Position numbers and translations under genes: made by a program. A stretch of 64,000 bases of DNA from Talpa occidentalis (lineage: Eukaryota; Chordata; Mammalia; Eulipotyphla; Talpidae): positions 30,482,808 to 30,546,807 of the forward strand of contig NW_023603184.1 in assembly GCF_014898055.3 (NCBI RefSeq). Reading direction: 5' to 3'. Below, piece by piece: positions 39,885 through 51,774 of this stretch (the stretch's first letter is position 1; each line of letters opens with the position of its first letter). The notes beneath the pieces are model-generated. The model was not told the origin of the DNA. It saw nothing but the letters and a program-made list of their open reading frames with translations, and searched no databases.

Positions 39885-40446
39885 TTAGTTCTAGGACTTT
39901 TTAAAAAGCCAGTGTGGGTAGATGGATGAGAGGAAACTGGCTTCAGAGTGTACTGGGGAGATAAATAGGAGCTAATCCATGTCTGCTTGAAGAAGTCATG
40001 GAAAAGTATTAAAATTTTATCCCAGTTATACTGGAGAGTTTTGAGAAGTGGAGCGATTAATCTGCTTTTAGAAGATCACTCAGAGAATTATGTGAAGAAG
40101 GGATTACAGAGGCAACATTCAAAACCAAAAGGCCAGTCAGGAGAACACTTTCTGCAACTAACCACTGTATGGGTAAGAGATGATGGTGGCGGGGGCAAGG
40201 GTCCCTCTTTGCTCTGACTGGAATATTTGTGTTCCTCGTGGCTCCGGTTAATAAGTTGAAATCCTAATGCCAACTGTGATGATATCAGAAGATGGGGCTC
40301 TTGAGAGGAATTAGTTTATGAGGGCAGAGTCTTCAAGAAGGAGAGTAAGCCCTGGAGTGTTCCCTTCCCCTTTCTACCATGTAAGTATGTAATGAGAAGT
40401 CTGCTCCTGCTCACATCCTGATCTCAGACTTTCTATCTCCAGAGCT

Positions 40447-40780
40447 TTTTTTGGTAATATTTTGTTTATATAGTTTTTACATCATTGTTCATTTTTAAAC
40501 AATGTTTGCTGTTCCTCCCCCGACCCTGGTGTAGTCCCCATAGAGCTTCCTTCACCAATGCACCTGTGCACCATCACCTCAGTCCCCTGTGCTCCTCCCT
40601 CCCTCCCTCTGATCTCTCTCCCCACCTACTCCCCTGCAGGATGTCTCTGGTTTATAATTGTTTGTTTTTGTTTTGTTGTGTATTGTTAATTATTTTTACC
40701 CTGATGTCTTATTTGGTTCCCCTATATTCCTCCGATCAGTGAAACCATCTGATATTTTTCTTTTTCCTCTGACTTATTTT

Positions 40781-40816
<36 letters not shown>

Positions 40817-41422
40817 TTTATTTATTTATTTATACAAGCACTGGGTACAGTCAGAAGCTCGGGAGGGTGAGAGAATTCACCAGAGCCAGAGCGGGGAACA
40901 GAACAGAGAGAAGGACCGACCGAAGCACACTGCTGAGGGGAGCAGCGGGTGGCAGGAGAGGTCTGCGCCCCATGTGGGACCTTCCTCTGGTGGCCGGGGA
41001 GCAGCCGGAGCAGCCGGGGATTGAACTGGCGCTGCAGAGGCTGCGGGCAGCTTCGCAACCCAGCGCTCAACCGCTGCGCCACCGGGGAGGCCCTCCTCTG
41101 ACTTATTTTGTTGAGCATAATTCCTTCTAGCTCCATCCATGTTGTTGTGAATTGCATGAGTTTATCTTTTTTGATTGCTGAATAGTATTCCATTGTGTAT
41201 AAATACCACGTCTTCTTGATCCAGTCATCTATTTTTGGGCATTTGAGTTTTTTCCAGATGGCTTCACAAATGAATTCTACCAAATGTCCAGCAATGAATT
41301 AGTGCCCAACCTACACAAACTTTTTCAAAAATTGAAAAAGAAGGAATACTACCAAATACATTCTACGAAGCCAACATTACACTAAAACCAAAACCAAACA
41401 AAGACAACACAAAAAAAGAAAA
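40447..41422 (-). mobile_element. L1 with 5' inversion (twin priming), carrying SINE copy 11
   Basis: 40447-41258 is antisense L1 3' end. From about 41259 to 41422 the sequence becomes sense L1 ORF2 (GCTTCACAAATGAATTCTACC, CCAACATTACACTAAAACCA). Diverged target duplication TTCT[A/G]TCTCCAGA flanks it (40431, 41423). It splits a MaLR-type LTR. Confidence 0.8.
40782..41093 (-). mobile_element. tRNA-derived SINE, copy 11 (young, inside an L1)
   Basis: About 30 T, then the reversed SINE. Perfect 17-bp target duplications TCCTCTGACTTATTTTG (40765-40781, 41094-41110). Carries a local GCAGCCGGA duplication (41001-41020) unlike its sisters. Confidence 0.95.
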
Positions 41423-41767
41423 TTCTGTCTCCAGAACTCTGAGAAATAAATTTTGGTGGCTTATAAGTACCTAGTCTGTCTTATTTTGTTTCAGGAGCCC
41501 AAATGCGCTAAGATACTAGTGGAGATGGAAGGAGATGGAGGGATATGGGATGTATTGGAGGTGAGGAAGTAGAGTTAATGGGATCTACTGATGGTTTGGA
41601 TATAGATGAAGAAAAAGGAGGAATTAAATCTAATAGTTAAATTTTGAGCTGAATTCATTGTCACTGGCGCTGCTGCTTACTATGTTGGGTAAAAGTGAGG
41701 GAAGAACAATTTTGAATGGGGAAAAAACCCAAATTCCTTTTGAGACATGGTTAAAAAGGAGTATTAG

Positions 41768-42032
41768 TGGGCATCCCTGGTGGTGTGGGCGGTTGAGCAC
41801 AGCACTGTGAAGCTGTCCGCAGCCTCTGCAGTGTCAGTTGGATCCCAGCAGCCTGGGAGCAACCCACATGGCGGCCAAACCTCTCCTGTTTCGCCTGCTG
41901 CTCCCCTCAGCAGTGTATTTTGGTCCTTCTGCTTGTTCTGTTCCCTGCTCTGTATCTGGTGAATCCTCTCACCCTCCCACACTTCTGCACCCTGGTTCTT
42001 GTGTAAATAAAATAAATCTTAAAAAAAAAAAG
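41768..42032 (+). mobile_element. tRNA-derived SINE, copy 12 (diverged)
   Basis: GGGCATCCCTGGTGGTG head, AAATAAAATAAATC tail. Diverged target duplication AAAGGA[G/A][T/C]ATTAGT around it. Confidence 0.85.
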
Positions 42033-42599
42033 AAAGGAACATTAGTCATTTAAATGAAGCTGTATGTGACTTTCCTAATAACCACCCAGCCCCCTTGCAA
42101 GCTTCTCTATAAAATTAGAAAATTAAAAAAAAATTTATTCTCACGTTCTCTTAGTACAAAAATCCCACATAAAATGTCAGTTCTGACAATCAGTGGCATT
42201 CATGAGCAGCAGGAGCATTTTTAAGACCTTGGATCTGAGAGGAGACTAGTTATTTGGGGGCTCCCATGGAGTACCCTGGAGTCACAACTTCCATGGGTGA
42301 GCAGTAATGGACTTCTTACTAGACTATTTCTGTGGTGTGTCTGGTTTCTCCTGGAGGTAGTAATCTTCGCTACATGACACCCATATCTGATGCCCTGACC
42401 TTTTAAAAATTTTATTTGCTATTCAATGCCCTATAAGAAATACTGTCCTGTTTAAATCAGCTTATAGGATTCTAATCTATGCAACTAAGCACTCTGATTA
42501 ATACAATGTCAAATATTAACAATTAACATCATTGGTAAGAGTCATCTGTCATCTCTGCAGCCCTCAATCCTCCAGGAGTGAGTATGAAAATTTAATTTT

Positions 42600-42884
42600 T
42601 TTTTAAAGACTTATTTATTTATTTATACAAGCACTGGGTACAGTCAGAAGCGCGGGAGGGTGAGAGAATTCACCAGAGCCAGAGCGGGGAGCAGAGCAGG
42701 CAGAAGGACCGAAGTACACTGCTGAGGGGAGCAGCGGGCGGCAGGAGAGGTCTGCGCACCATGTGGGCCATGTGGGACCCTCCTCTGGTGGCCGGGGAGC
42801 AGCCCGGGAATCGAACCGGCGCTGCAGAGGCTGCGGGCACCTTCACAACCCAGCGCTCAACCGCTGCGCCACCGGGGAGGCCCA
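42600..42884 (-). mobile_element. tRNA-derived SINE, copy 13 (long-linker, young)
   Basis: Perfect 14-bp target duplications GAAAATTTAATTTT (42586-42599, 42885-42898). Carries a private 9-10 base duplication (ATGTGGGCC) at 42761-42780. Confidence 0.93.
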
Positions 42885-42998
42885 GAAAATTTAATTTTAA
42901 CCCATCTAGCTAGAGAGCTGGAAACACCTATACAAAAAATAAAGCCAGCTTTAATTAATTTCAAAAATAAACAGAAGAAATTCCTCAGAAATTTCCTG

Positions 42999-43165
42999 GA
43001 CAAAGAAATGTCTAAGATGCTAGATTTGAGAAAATAGGATCTGTTTAAGAAGAAATAACAATTGATCCATAAAAACTAATAAATCAGGGCTGGGAACGCC
43101 TTCCCTGACCTTCTTCCAGCTTTAATGAGTCTTTGACAGCATGTCTTTTATATTTTCCTTTGAGT
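42999..43165 (+). repeat. Diverged direct repeat, unit 1 (partner at 44129-44292)
   Basis: Shared blocks with 44129-44292: GTCTAAGATG[C/T]TAG, TTTGAGAAAA, AAGAAGAA[A/G]TAACAA, AAAACTAAT, TTTTATAT. Family not recognised. Confidence 0.7.
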
Positions 43166-44128
43166 TGAGGGCTTCTGTGTGGGTTTGATTTATTGCTGCA
43201 GGAGAGCAGAGGTCAGAGACTTTTCTGTGTGTTTGCCGCAGATGAAAGGGGCACAGATAATTGGCTTTTGGATTCACATGCCATTAAAGGGTTTTCTAAG
43301 TACCCTGAGGGAAGACCTTAAAAATCAATGGGGGTAGCCAATGAGGTGGTATAACAGCTTATTTGCCTGTTTTTCACAACACTTTAGGGATGGGACACTT
43401 ACTCTCGCCTGTTAGGGAGAGTCATTAGGTAGTGGTAAGGCTACCATCATGGGCTTTAGCAGCTGGCCTTAGGCTGGCCTCCTATTTATCATTTGGTTTG
43501 CACCCACTGTTTTTTTCTGCAAGCACCTATAACTCTCTGCCTGAGAATTTTCTCTTGCCACAGAAACTTTTCTTGTAGGATTGGCTAAATGTGCTGGGAA
43601 GTTAGCACCTCTGGGAGTACCCCCAGAATGGTGATAGACTGGAGTTGGTAGATAAATAGCTTATTTTTTCTTGGGTGAGATAATTCCGAAGCTTTCTCTC
43701 TGTAGTGTTCCAGAGGGGTCTGTAATAGGGCTAATTCCTACTTGTCTGCAGCAGTAAATACTTATTATCACATTCTGTAATGCTTGTCTTCCCTTCCATG
43801 TCTCATTTCCCTGTCTGCTTACTGGTATAACTTCCAAGAAAGTGGTTTGTACCCCAAGTCCTGCCTTAGGTTCTACTTCCGGAGAAACCCAGCTAAGACA
43901 GCACTTAACATTCTATAGCATTCTATTGCCACACACTGTTCTAAGCACTTGAGAAGCTATTTAATCCTCACACCAGTTGAAATTTGAATGACATCATTGC
44001 TAAGAATGTTCTGCCATATTCTATAGCCTTCACACCAAAATAAGCTTGCTAAAGTTATTTTCCACAATAAACATAAGTTCTCTAGTAACCCCCTGGCCAT
44101 ATCTCTAAGATATCTAAGTTGCTAAGAT

Positions 44129-44292
44129 CTAAGGTGTCTAAGATGTTAGCTTTGAGAAAACAGAGTTTGTTCAAGAAGAAGTAACAAATTGATTCAGGAA
44201 AACTAATCAGTCAGAATTGAGAGGCCCTGCTCCTCACTTTGGCCTTCATCCAGAACTAGCGACTCTTTGGAATCATTCCTTTTATATGCTCC
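44129..44292 (+). repeat. Diverged direct repeat, unit 2 (partner at 42999-43165)
   Basis: Second unit of the pair, preceded by a short CTAAGAT-rich run (44105-44145). Confidence 0.7.
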
Positions 44293-44404
44293 AGAATCTC
44301 TGCATTTAACACTATACTTCAGACTGTGATGTCCAGTGCAGTAGCCACTACCTAAATGTATCTATTTACATTTAAATTAGTAGAAACTAAATAACATTAA
44401 TAAC

Positions 44405-44800
44405 TCAGGTCTTATAAAAAAATATGAACTTGTCATTTGTGCCAACATAGGTGGACTGGAGGGGATTATGTTAAATGAAATAAGCAGAAGGAGAAAGTGA
44501 ACATGGGATTTCACTCATGTGTGGAATCAAGGGAAACAAAACAAAGAAATAACCAAAACTAAACCAAAGGAGAACCCTGGAAAACTGACTGTAAAATGAG
44601 GCTATGAGAGGAGGAGGAGGTGCATGGAGGATGGAGAATATTGAGGGGCCCAATGTACTGTGGTGGATACTATAGGTACCTTGGTGGTGGGTGTAGAGGT
44701 GTGACCCTCTACCTCTGAATCACATATAGTGTTGTAAACCAATGTTACCTCAACAACAAAAAAATCAAAATAAGGTGTTTTATAATAAAAAAACAACCCC
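44405..44800 (+). mobile_element. L1 3' UTR fragment
   Basis: GGATTATGTTAAATGAAATAAG and GGTGTGACCCTCTACCTCTG, then CCAATGTTACCTCAACAACAA match L1 3' ends on the + strand. Confidence 0.65.
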
Positions 44801-46124
44801 CTTATCTCTTCAGTTGCACCATATATGTATATAACATTTGCTCAAGAGCTACATGTAGCTAGTGGCTACTCTATTGGACAACACAAATATGAACCATTTC
44901 CATAATTGCAGAAAATTCTATTCTATTCTAACAACATTGTTGTATAAGACTCTCTTTAACCCCTACGGTCTCCCTCAGACTTCCCTCACACTATAGAAAC
45001 ACTGAAAGAAGACATAGACACATTCATTTCTCCAGAAACATCCTCTACATAGGACATAGTTGAGGACTAAAAAAGATAGGAAAATGGCCTGTGAGGGGAT
45101 AAAAGGAATGCCTGAAGCCAATGCATTAGAACTCTTTAGCATGATCATAAGAGAGACACACAGATCCTTCCCTTCACACTCCTAACTTCTGATTTGCTGC
45201 AATCATTCTAGTGAACATGCTTCTTTTTATGGTACCGAATTAGCAGGTAAAATTCATCTGGACTGGGGGTGGGGCTCAAGGTAGATAGTGTCCTAAAGGA
45301 ATCATCAAAAGCCAAAAACATGGCCCTGAGGTTCTGACTATGAGGATAGTCAACTGAGTATGAAAAATATTCTCACATGAAAACAATGGACCACGAGCTC
45401 AGAAGCACAGCAGTTGGGGTACAGGTGTGGAGGTCAGCAGCCCGCCGGGCTAGCTCAGACCCTTACTCGGGATGCAGCAATGCGCCTGATGTTCTTTTTG
45501 ATGATGGCAGTGAGTCATCCAGAGGAGGTTATGAGGAGAATATAATGCATTTAAAAGGGCTTCCATCCAAATGGCTTTTAGAAAGGTGTGTTTTCCATTT
45601 GAAGTATGTTCTAGATACCTGGGAATTTACTTTAGCAGAAACGGGTCACTTTTCTGAGAGAGCTGAATGTAAGAGATTTTGCTCTAATTAGCTTTACAAG
45701 AAAGTTTTAAGGACCTATATTTCTACTTCCTTTGCAGTGTGGAGCAATGTTCTCAGATAGGGAGGGAGAGTCAATTTGGGTCCTGTGTGTCTGAGCCAAG
45801 AGAGAATTTTAATTATCTCAGAAGAACCCAACCTGAGTAATTCCTTGACGTCATTCACTGAGTCTGTCCACCTCTCCGAGTGACCACTTTGGGTCTGGGC
45901 CACCACGCTTTGCTCATTCTCTGGCAGGCACACACAACTCTAAAAATATTCTCTAGAAGGGACCTTTGCAAGTTAGATATTGGCATCTTTATTTTTCTGG
46001 GTTTTGGGAAGAGAAACTACCAGGTAAGTGGCCTATGGTGGGGAGTTGGAATCAGTTGAGGTCAAGCACTTAGTGCCTTGAGTGTAACTTTGAGAGCTCT
46101 GTAAAGAACATCACTCTTCCCCAT
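44800..46124. other. Intergenic DNA, one unexplained 104-codon frame
   Basis: The frame at 45377-45691 (+) has no recognisable domain and no supported splice structure; I treat it as chance. No named repeat is seen here. Confidence 0.35.
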
Positions 46125-46139
46125 TCAGCTAGGATTCTT

Positions 46140-46788
46140 TTTTTTTTTTCAGTGTTATTAGTTTTTTTTTAATATTTTATTTTATATAATTCTTACATCA
46201 TTTTTCATCTTTGTACAATGTATGCATTTTCACTTTGGTTATATTCCCCATAGAATTGTATCCCCCCTTATTTTTTTTTTTTTTTTTTTTTAAGATTTAT
46301 TTATTTATTTATACAAGCACTGGGTACAGTCAGAAGCGTGGGAGGGTGAGAGAATTCACCAGAGCCAGAATGGGGAGCAGAGCAGGCAGAAGGACCGAAG
46401 TACACTGCTGAGGGGAGCAGCGGGCAGCAGGAGAGGTCTGCGCGCCATGTGGGACCCTCCTCAGGTGGCCGGGGAGCAGCCGGGGATCGAACCGGTGCTC
46501 TAGAGGCTGCGGGCAGCTTCGCAACCCAGCGCTCAACCGCTGCGCCACCGGGGAGGCCCCCCCCCTTATTTTGACTCTAGTTCTTCCTTTCCCCCCCCTC
46601 CCTAATCCCCTCCACCCCCATAGTGTGCCTCTCGTTTATAGTTGCTTGTTGATTTTGATTATTACTTTGCATTGATTAGTCTTTTTCCTGGTCTCTTATT
46701 TAGGTTTTCTAAATTCCTGCTATGAGTGAGACCATCCAGTATTTATCTTTTTCTTTCTGACTTATTTCGCTGAGCATGATCCCTTCTA
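46140..46788 (-). mobile_element. 5'-truncated L1 (first of a pair) with SINE copy 14 inside
   Basis: Antisense L1 3' UTR and ORF2 end. Left flank TCAGCTAGGATTCTT (46125-46139), right flank TCAGCTAGTATTCTT (46789-46803). Confidence 0.85.
46275..46556 (-). mobile_element. tRNA-derived SINE, copy 14 (young, inside antisense L1)
   Basis: T-run, tail complement, head complement GCGCCACCGGGGAGGCC. CCCCCTTATTTT is duplicated on both sides (46263 and 46561). The host is the first of two neighbouring L1 3' fragments. Confidence 0.93.
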
Positions 46789-46803
46789 TCAGCTAGTATT
46801 CTT

Positions 46804-47195
46804 TTTTTTTTAAATAAATTTTATTTTTATATTCCCCATACAAATGCAACCCCCTTATTTTGACCCCAATCCCTCCCCTCCCTGCTCCCCACCCCCCATA
46901 GAGTGTCTCTGGTTCATAGTTTTTTGTTGATCTTGATTTTCACTTTCTTATAGTTATTCATTTTCCTGGTCCCTTATTTAAGTTTTCTAGATTCCTGCTA
47001 TGAGTGAGACCATCCCGTATTTTTCTTTTTCTCTCTGGCTTATTTCGCTGAGCATGATCCCTTCCAGCGCCATCCATGTTGCTGCAAATTGCATGTGTTT
47101 ATCTTTTTTGAACGCTGAGTAATATTCCATGGTGTATATGTACCACATCTTCTTGATCCAGTCACCTATTTTTGGACATTTGGGTTGTTTCCAAA
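46804..47195 (-). mobile_element. 5'-truncated L1 (second of a pair)
   Basis: A younger-looking antisense L1 3' fragment directly after the previous one. Flanked by identical TCAGCTAGTATTCTT (46789-46803, 47196-47210), so three copies of the target remain in all. Confidence 0.88.
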
Positions 47196-47700
47196 TCAGC
47201 TAGTATTCTTAACTAGTTTAGCAGAAGGGAAAGCAAAGTCACATTTCTAGGATAATCTCTAGTAGGGCATGGGAAATAAAGAAGCAAGAAACCTAGACAA
47301 CTTCAGGACTTTGAGTAATTAGTTGCCTCTGCTGGTGGAGTTACAAGATGCACTGAAAATTAAAGCAATTACAGGTCTTGAAAGGCGTAGTTGACCCAAG
47401 ATTTCCTTCTGAATTCCATTAGTTACATGCTTACCCTCCTGGGTCCCAGAGAAGGCTAGAGAATTACCACAGTGAATGGTAAAACTCTGCTTCCTCCTGT
47501 ACTCAGCTTATACTCCACCCCCATCCCTATCCAGCTTTCCCGCACAAGAGATTGGAGGATTCATCTCAGGGCAAATGAAAGCCTTGAGAAAAGACTGACA
47601 GCTACTTGGAGTTTAGGTCCCCCCCCCCCAATATAATGACAAAGTTGCTCTCCAATGAATTACTTTATATTCTGATTCATCTGTAGAAAATAGACAGTAG

Positions 47701-47950
47701 GGCCTCTCTGGTGGCGCAGGGGGTTAAACATTGCATTGTAAAGCAATCCGCAGCCTCTGCAGCACGTGTTCCATCCCTAGCTGGCCAGAGAGAAACCCAC
47801 ATGGCGAGGCAGACCTCTCCCCTCAGCAGTGTATTTCATCAGTCTGCTTGTTCTGTTCCCCACTCTGTCTCTGGTGGATCCTCTCACCCCCTGCATCTCT
47901 GGCCTGTATCCCAGATCTTGTATGCATAGATAAATAAATCTTTAAAAAAA
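47701..47950 (+). mobile_element. tRNA-derived SINE, copy 15 (older subfamily)
   Basis: Target duplication AGAAAATAGACA[G/A]TAG (47685-47700, 47951-47966), one mismatch in 16. Last SINE before the 10-kb insertion-free interval around the gene. Confidence 0.92.
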
Positions 47951-48416
47951 AGAAAATAGACAATAGTCACCCCCATTTTCTGATTAGAACTTTTTATCTC
48001 CCTGTTATATGTAAATCAGCAGCCACAGAAATGTGAGCGTGGTCTCAAATATGAGATGAATGAAACAAATAACTTATATTTAATAGCTTCACAGAGCTAG
48101 GAGAAGAACTTGCAGCCAATAAACAAAAATAGGAGGCTGTTAAATAATACAGAATCAAAAAAAGTCTTGGAAATTGAAAATATGACTGAAAGAATTAAAA
48201 AACTTAAAGTTGAACCAAAAGACTTAAGAGGAAGAAATTATCAAAGAAATAAAGCAAGAAAATTTTCTTGATGTGAAGTACATGAAATCTCAGTACTTTG
48301 AACAATAAATAAAAATAATCCAGAGCAACTTACAAGGGCTCCTTGTCATGCAATTTTGGAATACTTTTGAGAAAATTCAGAGAGGGAGGGAGAAAGGGAG
48401 AAAGGAAGAGAGGGAG

Positions 48417-48507
48417 ATATGAGTAGTAGAGCGACATGATCATTGGATGGCGGGTAATTTATAAGGACTCTTGTTAATTATGTAATTATCATTTAAGCAT
48501 CAGGAGG
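48417..48507 (+). repeat. ~92-bp direct repeat, unit 1
   Basis: ATATGAGTAGTAGAGCGACA...ATTTAAGCATCAGGAGG nearly matches 48950-49043; lies between purine-rich tracts (48376-48415, 48505-48560). Confidence 0.88.
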
Positions 48508-48949
48508 GAGAGAAAGTGGGGGGGAGGAAGAGAAAGAGAGGAAGCAAAGAGAAAATGAGAGAAGAATCTGGACATAGCTTTCTCATTTCTTCAGTTACTG
48601 GAAAAAGCAGATGATAGCGAATACTTTCAAAATTCTCAGTACAACGATTTCCAACCTAGAATACTATTTCCAGAATAGCTATCATACAGTTGAATGTCTT
48701 TCACCAACGTGAGAGAGTAATTCAAAAGTAAGGAACAAATAAGATCTAGGAAGAAATAAACAAGTGACGGGCAGAAAGAAAATTAAACAAATGAAAAGAG
48801 AAAATTGCTAGCTAAAAATACCAACTGTACAAGGAAATGTAATCAAAGTACACAATGTAGTTCAACTGGGAATAATATTTATATGGTCTTAATAATATAA
48901 ACCCTCAATATTTATTTGACAAACAAATAGATAATATTTCTATATTGAA

Positions 48950-49043
48950 ATATGAGTAGTAGAGTGACATGCTTTATTTGGATGGAGGGTAATTTACAAG
49001 GACTCTTGTTAGTTATGTAACTGTCATTTAAGCATCAGGAGGA
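48950..49043 (+). repeat. ~92-bp direct repeat, unit 2
   Basis: Partner of 48417-48507; differs by scattered substitutions and a few bases around GCTTTATTTGG. Confidence 0.88.
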
Positions 49044-49044
49044 C

Positions 49045-50640
49045 TGGAGTTTGCTTTGTTCACTGTGAATTGATAGTGCCCAGAACAATGGCTGGCATGT
49101 AGTAGATCTTCAATAAATATTTTTTGAATGAGTGAAACTTCCATGTAAAGAATATTACTCCTAGGAAATTTGTAAAGAAGAACATATTTCTTTGTAAAAA
49201 TCAAGTAAAGATTTCTTTGTTAAGTTAAAATAAATAAAAATGAACTTTAAGCTATAGCATATGGCATCTGCTTCTCTCTAAAATTTTAAGACTAGCATTG
49301 TCAAAATTTTAAAGTAATTACCTAAAATAGTTAAACTGAGCATCAAAATATTTGAGGCAATTTAAAAATGAAAGATGTTCCTGGGAAACAATTCTCTGTA
49401 AATCCTTATGCTAGTTAGTTTGATTGGATGTGCCCTGAAGCTCAGAACAGTTCCAGGGAAATCAAAATGTAATTTTCTCAGTTTGGAAAACAAATTATTT
49501 TATTGACTTTTTCTTTCACTCAGATAATATAGGATGGGATGAGAGAATGGCTCTGTTTTTCTTTTCAAGCTGGTGGACTTCTGAGGGAAGCTTTCAATAC
49601 TTCCTCTCACATTAGATCCAGAATACCGATTCCTTTTATTAAATCAAAAGAGTTGCATTTTGGATTGGAGATCTGCTTTTCTATCTAATGGATCTAAATT
49701 GGGTCTACAGCCCAGTTCCACTTGGCTGCGAATTTACTGCTGACTCTTACGGGAATGCAGCCTTGTAACTGTTCATTCATCCTCTCCCTCACGCCCTTCG
49801 TTGAACATTCGCTGTGCACCTACTATACTCAGACACTGGGCAAAGATACCACTAGGAGAGGAATATTAGGCCAAATAATTCTGGGTGCTCAGAGATAAAA
49901 TGACTGGTCCCATGGGGCACTAGAAAGATATTCAACACTCAGGATTTAAGTATATTTTTGTCCAGATTGGTCTCCGGAAGGGGTGAGCACTCTCGTCTCA
50001 AAGCTCAGGGATCTGAGTTCCCAAGGCCTTTTCAGAAACATCTCCTGACTTCAAATGGGCACAAATACTTTCAAACTGTCAGAAAGTATTCTGACAGTTG
50101 TCCACGCAGCTCCATGCCTTGGGCAAATAGGGCTGAGCCAGAGGATGGTGCCTGGGTCTCTGGAGAGGAAGCCAACTCACCAGCCCCCAGCATCCAGGTT
50201 AGAAACTCGCTATACCCCTTCCCCTCCCAGTACTTACTTTCTAGTCTTTGGGAAGGCTAAATCCCAACACAGTCCTGGTCCCTTTACCACACAGTGCACT
50301 ACTGCTACTTCCTCCACACTGGGGCCCTGGGGATCCAGAGTTTGGCATTGCGAACATTCTCTAGTCCCTCCCCCTGCCCAACTCCAACGCTGGCCCAGTG
50401 ATTCCTACACCTTTGCAGTCTGCAGCCCTTTTCCCTGGCCAGAATCGTGAAGAGACACAAGTCTCCCCTCGTACTCGCAGGACTTCGGGAGGAAGAGCCC
50501 CCTGGGCGTTCAGTTTGGGTTTCCCTCGTTCGAGCTAAAAGTCAGCCCAAAAATTGGGGCGCAGAGATACTTTTCCATTGCTATAGAGGAGTTCCTTACA
50601 GAGGACAGCTTCCTGGTAAGTGATTACAAAGGTCCTGGAA
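49045..50640. other. Upstream flank of the gene without recognised gene
   Basis: Mostly unique-looking sequence: AT-rich to about 49,900, then progressively GC-rich toward the CpG island. A short MIR/L2-type tail (TTCAATAAATATTTTTTGAA region) is at about 49,070-49,130. Open frames at 49,958-50,450 lack splice or family support and are probably chance. Confidence 0.5.
50074..50099. other. Perfect 11-bp inverted repeat with 4-base loop
   Basis: AACTGTCAGAA (50074-50084), loop AGTA, TTCTGACAGTT (50089-50099). Each arm holds CTGTCA/TGACAG, a motif read by TALE homeodomain proteins (MEIS/PREP/TGIF). It lies about 2.4 kb upstream of the gene in non-repeat DNA. Confidence 0.6.
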
Positions 50641-51774
50641 GTTCTCCTGCCCTGCTTCCGGTCCGTTCCAGGTGCCACGCGATGTTCCCGAGGGTGGGGT
50701 GGGGGTCGGGTCCTGGGGACGAGGTCCCTGTGCACTCTGCGTGCCCGCGTAGGAGGCCGGGGGTGGGGATCTGCCCTGTCGGTAGTCTTTGGAGGGTGTT
50801 ATCTGAGTTCCAATTGCCCACGTGCTGGAGGCACAGCCTGTACTCGCCCTCAAGTAGATCGTGCCACAGAAAATACGAAGACTTAGACGTCCCCCGAGCT
50901 CCTTTCTGAACTTCAGAGGCAATAGGCACCAGCCCCGGGGATCCCACGAGCTTCTGAATTCTCTCCTCGCCTTGCACCCCAGGAAGAGCCTTCTCGAGCT
51001 CTGGAGGAGATGGCTGGCACCTTCGTCGCAGGGCTTGTTCGAGGCCCGGAGGGTGGGCGGTTTCTCTCCATACTTCCCCACTCCCCCCAACTCCAGCCCA
51101 CTCTGCGCTCCTGCTCCTTCAACCACAGTTGGGTTCTTCTCCCGACACTACGGTGCGCAGCGCCGACTCCCAGAACCCGACTTTGCTTAAGAGAAAAAGA
51201 AGCGGCTGAGTTCCTGTGCATGGAGGTGTGTGCGTGTGTGTATGTACTTGTGTATGTGTGGGGGCGCCCTGGGGGTGGGGGGCACTGTAACCCCTGAGTC
51301 TATAAAAGTGCCTGTTTCTCAGGGCAGAAACACGTGGGGGTGCGTTCGGGTCTGGGCGAGGCTGGCGGGCGTGGGTGCGCGAGAACTCTTCTGCGAACAG
51401 TTGGCGAGGGCGTGGACGCTGCAGTGGGCGCGGCGTCTTGGGGAAGGCGGGTGCGCGCGTGCGAAGGGCGGAGCGCCTGGCTGGGCTCCAGAAGTGAGTG
51501 CGGGACGCGCGCCCCGCGGCAAGTGTGAGTGCGCACACCGCGCGTCTGCAGTGGCGAGGGGTGTGAGGGGTGTATGTGTGTGTGTGTGTGTGTAAGTCCG
51601 AAGGCTGACCTTTGGGCTTGCGCACCAGCTCTCCTTCGCGGGTCGGCGCTGGACCCTGGCCAGCTTAGCAATCAAGCTGTTCTCCCAGAGAAGAGGGCGG
51701 GGATCTGGGGAGAGGCAGGTCGGGCACCCGCAGTCCCCTTCCCGCAGCGTGGCAAACAGGAGCCAGAGGCGTTG

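Larger units (their letters stand above)
40240..41515 (+). mobile_element. MST/MaLR-type LTR split by an L1
   Basis: Left part 40240-40446 (GTTGAAATCCTAATGCC, GAGGGCAGAGTCTTCAAG) and right part 41423-41515 (CTCCAGAACTCTGAGAAATA, TTTGGTGGCTTATAAG) together follow the known MaLR LTR order. The L1 at 40447-41422 lies between them. Confidence 0.65.

Noticed and set aside
45377..45691. 104-codon frame as a novel gene or processed pseudogene
   Set aside because: No poly(A) tail, target duplication, domain or homologue recognised; length is within chance expectation.
48376..48560. CRISPR-like or satellite array
   Set aside because: Purine-rich simple sequence without regular repeat-spacer structure, in a mammalian genome.
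50596..51126. 176-codon open frame on the - strand
   Set aside because: Same GC-driven shadow effect; no recognisable family.
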